DNA from: Camellia lanceoleosa | Lineage: Eukaryota; Streptophyta; Magnoliopsida; Ericales; Theaceae | Reading direction: 5' to 3' | DNA: 64,000 nt | NCBI GenBank assembly: GCA_025200525.1 | Contig: CM045761.1 | Span: 136,836,223-136,900,222, forward strand | Part shown: positions 10,566 to 19,851 of the stretch, piece after piece | How positions within the stretch are numbered: position 1 is the stretch's first letter | Layout: every line of letters begins with the position of its first letter | Program-made: the position numbers and the translations under genes | Notes under the pieces: generated by a model | What the model was told of the DNA's origin: nothing | Database searches by the model: none | The model's input: only the letters and a program-made list of their open reading frames with translations

Positions 10566-12147
10566 GCCAAGGCGAAAGGTGCTCATAAATGACCTTCCCG
10601 ATCGTACCCAAGCTCGAGCCAAGACCACTTTGGTGATGACGGACATGTGGCCTTCGCCACCGAGTCAGGGTTTCCTAAATTTCCCATTTTAAAAAATATT
10701 TAGGTGGCGACTCTGTAATCTGACAAAGCAATCCATGTTTGGCACTACTTTTCAAAATCTGTTTTTCAAAGCGATTTGCGGTTTGGACTCTTTGGTTGAT
10801 TTAGAACCGCGACATAAAAATCGAGTCCGAATCAGAGCGAGGTCCATCACGCGCGTCTTCTGAAGCGACTCTCTGGGACTTTAGAGAGCTTGACTCGAAC
10901 TCGTGATATCTGTTTGACTACACTTGTGTGTTTCTTTGCATTGCATGTGCATTGGTGCGCCTAGGACACCGTGTTGGCCATCTCGCTATTCTGGCGGTTT
11001 CTTTGGAGGCTTGTCTTGTTAAGGCATGTCCATAAGGTGACCGTTGCTATGGCTCTGCCAAGATGGGAACACAAACCCCGGTTTTACCGGAGCACCCTTT
11101 TCGACCATTCGACCTAGTGCATATTCGGAATCCATAGTGACCATTCCAAACTAGGACAGGTTGCTTACCCGATATTAGGTTGTTTGAAACCGCTGCGTGC
11201 GTAGTGAAACCCTAGTTCCTGAGAAAATAGGACAGGGAAACCCTACTGACATATAGGGGTGTATTGGCTCTCATTTACTTGCTTTTAGTGTGTATCTCTA
11301 CAGGGAACGCATATACCAGTTTGCGAGTGTGGGGATCAGGCCTGCGGGCACCAGAAATTAGAGAATCTGTCATATCTGTGGGTATCGATTGATTTGAAGC
11401 GATGATTTCGGGAACGATCATCGATAATAGAACACGATCGTTATTTCTGCTCGTATCTGTTTTGGTGAAGTTGAGCTGAGATGCTATCTGTTTTCCCTTT
11501 TGCTAAGTAGTCTTGGAACCATCGCTTCAGAAGGGTCTGATATACCCCGGGTACTCTAGACCTGTGTTGTTATGTGATCAGGGGATGAACCACTTGGGTC
11601 GCTGTCGATTTACTTGAGATGTGATGGATGGCACGCACTATTTTGAGCATTTGTGAATCTTTGTTTATCCTACCTTCGACTTGGGTATTAAATGCGCCTT
11701 GTTGTATCGAGTCAGCCATGTTGAGTCTGTTTTGTTGTATCGAGTCAGTCCTGTTGAGTCTGTCTCGTTGTATCGAGTCATCCCTGTTGAGTCTGTCTCA
11801 TTATATCGAGTCACCCCTGTTGAGTCTGCCTCATTGTATCGAGTCAACCCTGTTGAGTCTGTCTCGTTGTATCGAGTCAGTTCTGTTTTGTTAGAGTCAG
11901 GTGATTCCGGGGATATTACCTCGGACATCACCCTTCTTGTTTTGTGTTTGTCTTTTTTGCTTTCTTTTGAGTCTGTTTCTGCCAGGGAGCCAGTTGTGCC
12001 AACAGATCTTGAAATGAAACAGCAGTGATTTTCACATTCTCGTGTTTGCTTCTGCCGTGTGCCAGTTGTACCAGAAATTCCAAGTGAGATGACAATATTT
12101 GACTAAAAGCTGTGTCTTTTCTGTGCTTTTAAATCATTGCATTGACC
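10566..12147 (+). repeat. Second copy of LTR tail plus leader (duplicate of 1-1594)
   Basis: Colinear with 1-1594, including the LTR end, a damaged primer site near 10862 and the 33-bp minisatellite (11702-11896). Bases 11690-12147 are nearly identical to the first copy. Bases 10566-11650 differ at many small indels and short replaced patches separated by long identical runs. The copy stops at ATTGACC, after which a third LTR tail starts. Confidence 0.85.
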
Positions 12148-12454
12148 GGGCGAAAGGGGGTGCTCATAGCTGACCTTTCCCAATCGTACCCAAGCTCCCG
12201 AGCCAAGACCACTTTGGTGATGACGGACATGTGGCCTTCGGCACCGAGTCAGGGTTTCCTAAATTTCCCATTTTAAAAAAATATTTAGGTGGCGACTCTG
12301 TAATCTGGCAAAGCAGTCCATGTTTGGCACTACTTTTCAAAAAATCTGTTTTCTCAAACGATTTGCCGGATTTGGACTCTTTGGTTCAGATTTAGAACCG
12401 CGACATAAAAATCGAGTCCGAACTGTAGCGAGGTCCCTCACGGGCGCGTCTACA
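12148..12454 (+). repeat. Third LTR tail of element A, at its true right border
   Basis: Matches 1-302 and ends CTACA at 12454. The next base begins coding-like sequence of element D's antisense ORF, so this is the right border of the insertion. Confidence 0.75.
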
Positions 12455-13510
12455 AGTTGCTACCGGTCAAACAAATGGGGCCGTGGTTGTGTTGGCGTTA
12501 ACTGCTGCGGTGCAGACCAGTAAGGATAGCTGTTGAGCCGGGAAAAGGCCTAGGACCGCCGATCCCACAGCCGAGCTCGTTGCAGAGCTAGACACCGAGC
12601 AACCCACCGTCGTATCTCAGCCAACACCACCTTGGAAACCTCAGTTGAAGCACCGGGGTAAAGAGATCCCGGCCAATGCTTCGGTCAAAGGCGACAAAGA
12701 ACACCTCCTAGCCTTCGACCTGACAAAAGCCCTATTCCTACCAAGCGACGTGATCGGCAGTGACCACGTGCCCGACACCCGGCTCGTGAAATCCTTGGTC
12801 AAGTCTATGACACGGGTAAGAATTCCGCATGCTTTATTCAAATTTTTTCAAGTGTCTGCACGGTTGGCTTTCTTTATTGAAACTCTCTTCTTGCAGGCCA
12901 TCCAGAAACAACATCTTGTGATTGAGCGGATTCATAGACTTCGGCAAAAGGCGACCGATGCCACCAGCCAAGTCAAGCACCTTCAAACCGAGTTGGGGCG
13001 GTCGAAGGCTTCTTTGGAGATTGCAAATACCGACAACTCCAAACTGCTCGGCCAACTTGGAGCCATTGAAAAGGAAAGGAACGCTCTCTAGGCTAAGCTG
13101 GTAGCATCGAAGCAATCAAGGAAAGATGAAATGGATGAGGCAAACAATGAAGGTTTCAAGGAGGCCGAAGAAAACTACACCAAGCAAGTCGAGGCCACCA
13201 AGGACATTTTCTTTAAGTCCGGCTAGAAGGCTGTTTGCGAACAGCTCTGCCAAGGATCTGGGACAGACGTATTTGCCTCTCCTCCCGCTGCTTTTCTGTC
13301 GGCCTATATAGTGCCATATGCAAACGATGTCTTCAGTGCCTTGCGAGTTGAGGTCGAGGAAGAGAGTGGGGACAATGCCGAGGATGATGCAGAGGGAGAA
13401 AACCGCAATAAGGAGGCTGACTAGGTTAAGTCCGGCGCCCGAGAAGCCACAACTATGATCGACTTAGAGACAGTTGCAACCGGGTACGACTTCGTTGACC
13501 TTTCCCCCTT
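12455..13510 (+). pseudogene. Antisense extra ORF of element D (Tat aORF, coiled-coil protein remnant)
   Basis: Seen: a coding-like frame from 12458, opposite in strand to D's gag-pol. It includes ADPTAELVAELDTEQPTVVS, a stretch LAFDLTKALFLPSDVIG and, after an intron, a heptad-rich coiled coil (12897-13090) and an acidic tail (VEVEEESGDNAEDDAEGEN). A phase-0 intron of 81 bp (12816-12896, GTAAG...TTGCAG) removes in-frame stops and joins SMTR to AIQKQ. Stops at about 12535 (TGA), 13090 (TAG), 13226 (TAG) and 13422 (TAG) show decay; the first three are explained by C-to-T or G-to-A. Known: antisense ORFs lying between pol and the 3' LTR are reported for Tat elements, and some encode gypsy-type (Transposase_28-like) coiled-coil proteins. 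The N-terminal part was cut off by element A. Function is unknown. Confidence 0.65.
12816..12896 (+). other. Intron in the antisense ORF of element D
   Basis: Starts GTAAG and ends CTCTTCTTGCAG with a pyrimidine-rich tract. Removing 81 bases keeps the frame and restores a continuous coiled-coil sequence. Confidence 0.7.
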
Positions 13511-13511
13511 A

Positions 13512-13779
13512 GGCCTTGTTTGGGAAGACTAAATAAGTGCATTTTTTTGTCTTTTTTGACTAAAAAATTGAGGTTGAAAATATGAATGTTTGGGTTAACT
13601 TTTTGACTTTTTATGGAAAAATGTGTAATAAAAAATTGTGAAAATTGGTTTTTAGAGGAAAATTTGAATTAGGAGTTGTGCAGCCGTAATTGTTGACTTT
13701 TGGTGAATAGTGTTAACTTTTTAACTTTTTGAGTAACTTTTTGGCTTTTTGGCTTTTTTGAAAGATCCCAAACAAGGCC
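13512..13779. mobile_element. Tourist-like (PIF/Harbinger) MITE
   Basis: 268 bp bounded by perfect terminal inverted repeats GGCCTTGTTTGGGA / TCCCAAACAAGGCC and flanked by TTA on both sides (13509-13511, 13780-13782). TTA duplication and this terminal sequence are typical of PIF/Harbinger MITEs. It is AT-rich inside with no coding sequence. It sits just past the antisense ORF. Confidence 0.92.
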
Positions 13780-13968
13780 TTAGTTTAGCTGTGTCTTTTT
13801 CTTCTTTTTTTTGAGAATGTAACCGGGCTGACTGCCCCACCTTATGTACTACAGTTTATCAGCAATGAAAAAGTTCTCAATTTGTTAACTGTTGCACTGC
13901 ATGTCGTACTATGTTTCATCATCTCAGCAAGAACCTTTGACCTAAGCAAAACATCAACTCCTTTAGCC
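13780..13968 (+). other. 3' flank of the antisense ORF, no gene seen
   Basis: Contains GAGAATGTAACCGGGCTGAC and an AATGAAAAAG word that could belong to the 3' untranslated region of the antisense transcript. No ORF is present. Confidence 0.4.
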
Positions 13969-13969
13969 G

Positions 13970-14375
13970 GGGTGGAGCACCTCGGCTAGAGCCTTTGAGT
14001 TCGGCAAATCACCAACTCTTTTAGCCGGGATAAAGCATTTCGGCTAAAGCCTTAGAATTGAGTAAATCATCAACTCATTTAGCCGGCGTAGAGCACCTCG
14101 GCTAGAGCCTTTGAGTTGGGCAAATCACCAACTCCTTTAGCCGGGATAAAGCATCTCGGCTAAAGCCTTGAGTAAAAACGTCAACTCATTTAGTCGGGGT
14201 ACATCATCTCGGCTGAAACCTCAGAGTTGAGTAAATCATCAACTCACTTAGCCGGAATAAATCATCTTGGCTGAAACCTCAGAGTTGAGTAAATCATCAA
14301 CTCACTTAGCCGGAGTAAATCATCTCGGCTGAAACCTCAGAGTTGAGTAAATCATCCCGGCTTTAGAGGTGTTTA
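13970..14375. repeat. 58-bp minisatellite in the 3' region of element D
   Basis: About seven units built on GAGTTGAGTAAATCATCAAC, AGCCGGGGTA and TCTCGGCTGAAACC. The period is 58 bp in the cleanest part (14220-14350). Looser copies continue to about 14550. Tat elements often carry tandem repeats between pol and the 3' LTR. Confidence 0.88.
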
Positions 14376-14699
14376 CTTCCCATGTACTTCATTACTTTAA
14401 CACAACCAAGTTTCTACACAGAAACAATTTCTTTGAGTTGGACACATCACCCACTTTTTGGCCAGGGTAAATCATCTCAGCTGGAGCCCATGAGTTTGGT
14501 AAATCACCGACTCTGTTAGTTGGGGAAAATCATCTCGGCTAAAACACAAGAGTAGGCCCCGAAAACAACAAACTGCTTTAGCAAAGATAATTCACTTCTA
14601 TTATATTGACAAAAAGAGTGTTACATTCGGAAGTGTAGGGAAAACAAATCCTTCCTCAAAAAATTACATAAGAACGACAAATACTAAAAATAGTACAGT

Positions 14700-15492
14700 T
14701 TGAGGTTAGCTGCATTCCATGGCCGGGGTACGCCTTTGCCATCCAAATCCTCTAAATGGTATGCCCCCTTGCCCGCCAGACCAGTTATTTTGTAGGGCCC
14801 TTCCTAGTTTGCCCCTAGCTTGCCTTCGCTCGGCACCAGTGTGTTGTCCATGACCTTTCTTAAAACCTAGTCGCCCACTTTAAACGGTCTTGGGTGCACG
14901 GTTTTGTTGTATTCCTAGACAATTCTTGTTAGTATGCGGCTACATAGATCAAAGCTTTTTTCACGGCACTCATCAGCTAGGTCCAATTCCAGGGCGACTG
15001 CTTCAGAGTTCATCTTGGGCTCAAAATTTTCACTGCGGATGGTGGGCATACCGATTTCCAATAGGATGACCGCCTCCATGCCGTATGCCAGGGCAAAAGG
15101 AGTTTCCCCGGTGGATCGCCTCGGGGTCGTCCAATATGCCCAAAGGACACTTGGGAGTTCCTCGGCCCATTTTCTTTTGGCTTCCTCAAGTTTTTTCTTT
15201 AACCCATCAAGAATGGTCTTGTTTGATGCCTCGGCTTAGCCGTTGGACTGCGGGTAAGCCAGAGTGGAGTTGTAGAATTCGATCTTCAATTCCTCACAAA
15301 ATCCTCTAAATAAGCGCCCGTCAAATTGGGTGCCATTATCAGAAATTAGAATCTTGGGACGCCAAACCGTGTTACCACATTCTGCCAGACAAACCGTTTG
15401 ATGTCTTTCTTCTTGATAGTCACTAAGGGCTCAGCTTCAACCCATTTGGTGAAATAATCCGTAGCCACAATGAATAACTTCCGGTTGCCTAA
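14700..15492 (-). pseudogene. Integrase, C-terminal two thirds, of element D (separated by element B)
   Basis: On the minus strand the sequence begins NRKLFIVATDYFTKWVEAEP and TRFGVPKILISDNGTQFD, giving two integrase-core aspartates (ATDYFTKW and SDNGTQFD). Then comes YPQSNG-x-AEASNKTILDG, where Q became a stop while the E of AEASNK is kept, then WAEELPSVLWAYWTTPRRST. The C-terminal GPYKITGLAGKGAYHLEDLD module and PRPWNAANLK follow near 14720. Several indels and stops break the frame. The N-terminal zinc-binding part is at 26396-26936; the two halves were contiguous (..PLPTAPG then NRK..) before element B inserted. There is no chromodomain, as expected for Tat. Confidence 0.9.
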
Positions 15493-15682
15493 TATAGCGA
15501 CCCCGGTATTCCCTTGCTGTATTTGTCGTATTCCGGACCTTGGTTTCGTGGAGTTGGTAGTTGTATCCATCTTATTGTCATCCTTTGATTCCATCTCTTG
15601 AGTTTTAGGATGTGTTGGACTTGTTTTGAGCAGGTGGGTTGAGCCTTGGTCTAAAATCTTGTTGCCGGGTTTTTGGTCGTTT

Positions 15683-15990
15683 CGCTCGAGCGGGTCTTAG
15701 GGCGCTCGAGTGGAGATTGTATACTCCCAGTATTTTGTGCCCTGCAAAACTTCTGCAGGTGTGATTTCTACGCTCGAGCGGGTTTCTTGCACTCGAGCGG
15801 GCTTGTTGGTGCTCGAGCAAACAGTGCATTTTTGGTGTAAGTTCTGGGAAGGGGAAAATTGCGCTCAAGCGGACTGGTTTTTCACGCTCGAGCGGATGTG
15901 CTTTACTTTTGTGTCTTGGCGCTCGAGCGGGCCTTATTGCGCTCGAGCGGACTCAGATTTTTGTTCTTGACGCTCAAGCGTTGTGTTTTT
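15683..15990 (+). promoter_or_regulatory. Palindrome cluster CGCTCGAGCG upstream of the LTR core promoter
   Basis: Exact copies at 15683, 15771, 15885, 15920 and 15940, with one-base variants between them (for example 15703, 15791, 15861, 15971). The cluster ends just before a TATA-like sequence and a CT-rich leader, the position of a U3 enhancer. Role inferred. Confidence 0.6.
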
Positions 15991-16854
15991 CGCTCAAGTG
16001 GACCTGTCGTATATCAGTTGGCTGTAAGGCATTTTTGAATCACTTCTTTACAATCTCTCTCTCTCTCTTACTTTCTAAAAAGATATTTTGAGAGCCTCTC
16101 TCTCTAGAAACTCCCTTCTCTCTAGGGTTTGATCTAGTTAGAGTGCTTCCCTTTCCTTCGGCCTTTGTGAAAGTTGCATTGATCGTTAAGGGCTTCGTTT
16201 TAATCTGAAAAAGTTGGGATTTGGAGCACGTTGGATTTTGGTCTTCATCTCCGTTTGAGCTCAAACTTCGAGGTAGGGATAACCTACTCCATCTTATGAG
16301 CTTTGTCTTTAAATTTTAGCATTTTGATATGTTGGAGGTTGTTGTGTAATTTTGAGAAAGTTTGGGCCTTTGTGTAATTTTACAAAAGTTGGGGTTTTAT
16401 TTATTATTATCTATATGCATGTTTGGCATAGAGAAATGAGATGAATGTTGGATTGTTGATAGAAATGAAACCTTAGGGTTGTTTTGTTAATTATGGGAAA
16501 TGTCCTAATTGCATTGTTAAATTAATTTATGAAATAAGAAATAGAATTGAAAATGTTGGAATTGGGAATATATAGGATTAAAGGGTGTAGTTGGATTATT
16601 TATCACTCACCAAATTGAAATGTCGATATTTTATCCATTTGGCACATTTATTTTCTGTTTAGAGATAACTGCTTTGGGCTATCGGTGGATGATAGTTTTG
16701 ATTGTTGTAGACAATGCATGATGATTAGGCAAACTAAAACTAATCGATTAAGTGTACTATTGAATATAGCGATTGGAATAATATATTAACTTTATGTATT
16801 GATTGATTGTATATGATAATTGTTTATATACATTGTTTGTGTGAGAAGAGAAAG

Positions 16855-17118
16855 GGGCTGTACTCCACGGTTTATTGGAAGAAAGGGGCTGTACCTCTAA
16901 ACCGAAAGGTTTATTGGAAAAAAGGGGCTGGACCTGTAAACCGGAAATTGTGTTACGCAGATACAGCTCATATGCTTATCTATTGAAGTGCAGATACAGC
17001 TAATATGCTTATTTGTTGAAGTATTGATACAGCTTGTATGGTTATCTGTTGAAGTATTGATACAGCTTGTATGGTTATCTGTTGATGTATTGATATAGCT
17101 AGTATGCTTATCTATTGC
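16855..17118 (+). repeat. Tandem repeats in LTR of element B
   Basis: Two small arrays: GAAAGGGGCTG..TAAACCG units of about 40 bp (16855-16945), then GATACAGCT..TATGCTTATCT units of about 34 bp (16975-17118). Both are repeated in the other LTRs of the family at 25555-25818 and, diverged, at 21130-21380. Confidence 0.85.
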
Positions 17119-17699
17119 GAAATGTAAATGTTTAATATGAGTGTCTGTCCCATGTAGGTTGTTTGACCAGGTTCTGAGTTATAGTTATGAATTGAGAATT
17201 GGATAAGAAACGGAAAGTGAAATGTAACATGGACATGATTGTCGTGAAACTGTAACATGGTATAAATTGGAATATAAATGTGGACCACCTATTGAATGCT
17301 ATTGTCTTAGTCATTGTTTATAGTTGGTTTAGTGTATTTCTATTGGGTTGTGGCTCATCCTATATGGGACACCATTTTCAGGTACAGGAAGCATGCCACT
17401 TCCAAGGGTGTAGTTTGGGAGGCTAGAGGTAGACAGACTGCTTTTGTTGTTTTGCTTTCTTTGATGTATTATATGTAAATTCAAGCTAAGGGCTTAAGAT
17501 GTATTGAGTTAGTACTCTTCTTTTTTTTGTAACCAAGTGTTAACTTGGAAAGCTGTAAGCCCGTAGGGCATTTGTTTTGTTATTAGCATGTAATATTTCT
17601 GTAAGAACTACTCTGATTAATAGAAAGATGTTATTTCTCATACGTCATTGCATGTCTAAAATGATGGATTTTATGTATTATTTTGAGGGCGTGACAAAT

Positions 17700-17711
17700 T
17701 GATATTAGAGC
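17700..17711 (+). other. Primer-binding site of element B (degraded tRNA-Met type)
   Basis: TGATATTAGAGC three bases after the LTR. It differs from the intact site of element E (TGGTATCAGAGC) by two transitions. Confidence 0.8.
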
Positions 17712-18089
17712 GTACCGGGTTCGAATACTTTGGGTACGTGGGAAGTGATTAGAATCACACTGGGTTTGTCTCGCTTGTTAGAGACTTAGGTGTAATGTTA
17801 GGTGCTTATGTGACAACATGTTTATGTGACTATGTGGGTATCTCTTGGATATTGATCGGATCCTTGGGTTTCTGTGAGTCTTGTTGGAAAAGCACCTGGT
17901 CAATGCTGTTTCTAACCGGAACTCTAGCAACACCTTGGAACTATCATTATCCGGAAATGAAATTCATAAGTGCTTATGTGATTATGTGCTTATATGGAAT
18001 GAATTACAGCTGTCTATCGTATTAGGCCGCTAGTGCAATAGTTTTGGCACTTTTGTTGATGTACTTATACTTTTGTTGCTTTGACTAGG
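17712..18089 (+). other. Leader of element B, no gene
   Basis: Untranslated leader closely similar to 58370-58750 of element E (shared TTGGGTACGTGGGAAGTGATTAG and later blocks). No ORF. Confidence 0.7.
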
Positions 18090-19090
18090 ATGCCTAGACG
18101 AGGAAGTTTTGATTTCCCTCCTTCCACACGGGAAGAGTTGCGGAAATAGTTTGTGGAATTACGCCAAGGTACTTCTCCTTTGGTGCAGTTTGAGGCATGG
18201 TTTGCTAATCTGTCAAGGTTTGCCCTGGAATTGGTGGAAATGGAGGAATTGCGTTGTTTAGAGTTTGAAAGTAGGCTGTGCGATAGCATCCGGGAAAGGA
18301 TTGCTGGGTCTTGGCATAGGAGCTATAGTGTGCTTGTCGGGGCTGCGGCCCATGTGGAAGCAGCGTGCTAGCTATGGGCCAGAATAGGGAAGAGGCCATG
18401 GTTCAGAATGTTGGTTGGATTAGGGAGGAGGCCATCTCGGTAACTCCTACAGCTTATAGGTACTCTAGACCCAGTAAGAGGTGAAGGCGAAAGTGTGTTC
18501 AGTCCCAGGCTATGTCCTTTTCTTCGTCTGGGGTTTTGGACTCTTCTGTTGGGGGGTCCAAAGAGGTTCGGGTTTCAGGCCAGCCTCAGAGTAGGGGATC
18601 TGCTAGCTGTTTCAGATGTGGTCAATTAGGCCACAAGTCTTCGGTGTGTCCCCAGAAGAAGAGAGCAGGGTTGGCGTTCTACCAGCAGTTGCATCACTAG
18701 AATCATCTAGCCAGCTAGGTTTTGGGTCGATTGAATGTTCAGTGGGGAAACAATTGTTGAGGCCTTCATCAGCTCAGACTTTGAACCAGTCTCGTGCTTG
18801 GGAGTCGTTTACTTGTTGGGTGTGTAATCAGCCAGGTCATATCAGGCATTTCTGTACTCAGCCAGGAGCTTCTTTGGGAGTCTCGCAACCTAGTCGGGTC
18901 CAGTCTTATTTGACTGGACAGGAGCAATACCGTTTTGGGGGACAGTCAGGCCAGAGTTCGAGAGCCTTTGGTGAGTCAAGTTCTTAAGTCCCAGTTGGGG
19001 AAATTTGCAGTTGTTCCAGGTGTGGCCAGTTGGGGCACACCAGTAGTTCTTGTCCATGGCTTGTAAGCTCGTAGGTTGTCTCGTGTTTGG
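18090..19090 (+). pseudogene. gag remnant of element B with CCHC zinc knuckles
   Basis: From ATG at 18090 a gag-like frame gives MPRRGSFDFPPSTREELRK, a stop, then FEAWFANLSRFALELVEMEE, which aligns with element E gag at 59296 onward (EFEAAFTSLSRFAPELV). The capsid section corresponding to about 58975-59230 of E is missing, so B gag carries a large deletion. Three zinc-knuckle motifs follow: CFRCGQLGHKSSVC (about 18610), CWVCNQPGHIRHFC (about 18817) and CSRCGQLGHTSSSC (about 19010). Frameshifts separate them. Gag normally packages the RNA; here it is unlikely to be functional. Confidence 0.8.
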
Positions 19091-19851
19091 GGATGCCCAA
19101 CTTTGGCAGTCCAGTGAGAGATGGTAGTGGTGGCAATACCGAGGGGATGGTTTTGTTTTGACTAATCCATTTTGTAATCGGTGAATTATCGTTTTGTAAT
19201 CATTGGGTTCTGTTGTGTAACCAATGTGTTTTGGGAATGTTGAAACATCTAAACTATTTGCTTATCTATATATATATATGCTTTGTTTGTTAACTTCCTT
19301 GGATTGGGTGGATTGGAGCATGTAGTAGCTCTAAAGTTTTATTAATGCAATAAGTTGTTGTAAGACCATAAAATTTTTGGTAATAATGTATTTATATGCA
19401 TGTGATTTGGTTTGGGAAAAATTGAGGGATGCGTATCCTAATCAGGACTATTGTGGGGCTATTTTGGGGCTTGAATAGTTGTACTTGCCGAGTATACGGA
19501 ACTTCATGGGTGCTACCCATTTGACCTTATGTTTATGGTAGAGATTTTGGTCTCTTGTCGGGAGAACTCCTTGAGAAGATGTGTAGTGTGTGATTAATAC
19601 TGGGTGTAGTATATATTTAACATGATGCTTTGCGGAGTCATAGTGCATAATTTCGTTAGGACTAGACTTATCCCTTCATGATAGGTAATGTCGCCAAATT
19701 TGCATCTGTACCGACTGGTAGTTTGATTAGAGAGAGTGTGAGACCCTATATAAGATAGTGGTTATTGGCATCGAGAGTGGTGTGTGGTGAGCAGCTGGTG
19801 TTATACCACGAGCGGTGGTGTAATGGGTGTTTCTTAAGTTCCCAGACTCCT
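19091..19851 (+). other. Interior of element B, no recognisable pol
   Basis: AT-rich sequence with a TATATATATA tract near 19266 and stops in all frames. No protease or RT motifs seen. Ends at the CTCCT target duplication of the solo LTR. Confidence 0.5.

Larger units (their letters stand above)
1..12454 (+). mobile_element. Element A: giant Ogre/Tat-like LTR retrotransposon without visible gag-pol (left end outside window)
   Basis: Seen: an LTR tail (1-302), a primer-binding-type site (308-326), about 6.8 kb of internal sequence with no long ORF, a purine tract (7126-7139), then an LTR beginning TGTAGACACCCC at 7140 and ending in CTACA at 12454. The LTR is several kb long, which among plant elements is typical of the Ogre/Tat group. 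Lineage assignment is inference from LTR size, termini and primer site, because no RT or integrase is present to type it. Right of 12454 the sequence is the antisense ORF of element D, so A inserted into D. The matching left TSD lies outside the window. The 3' LTR is abnormal: it contains a second copy of LTR tail plus leader (10566-12147). Any mobility would depend on proteins supplied by a relative. Confidence 0.75.
7140..12454 (+). repeat. 3' LTR of element A, carrying a duplicated LTR-tail/leader unit
   Basis: Begins TGTAGACACCCC after the purine tract and finally ends CTACA at 12454. A normal LTR would be about 3.7 kb (7140-10857). Beyond that the sequence repeats the element's own leader (10858-12147) and then another LTR tail (12148-12454). 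Simple retrotransposition cannot place leader sequence inside a 3' LTR, so recombination between copies, or an assembly join, is needed. The part from 8200 to 10500 has no recognisable genes and is rich in GCATG words. Confidence 0.7.
15493..17696 (+). repeat. 5' LTR of element B
   Basis: Starts TATAGCGACCCCGG and ends GAGGGCGTGACA. Order inside: cluster of CGCTCGAGCG palindromes (15683-15990), TATA-like GTATATC (about 16008), CT-rich leader (16050-16130), AT-rich middle, then 34-40 bp tandem repeats (16855-17118). Compared with the 3' LTR it has about 60 extra bases near 15650-15710 that include one more palindrome. Confidence 0.9.

Noticed and set aside
15605..16264. ORFs in the LTRs of element B (also 24427-24964)
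   Set aside because: Lie wholly inside non-coding LTR sequence and cross the palindrome cluster and CT-rich leader; no domain.
17700..17730. Possible tRNA gene (GGTTCGAAT word)
   Set aside because: The sequence is the primer-binding site and leader of element B; no cloverleaf can be formed around it. The same block follows the LTR of element E.
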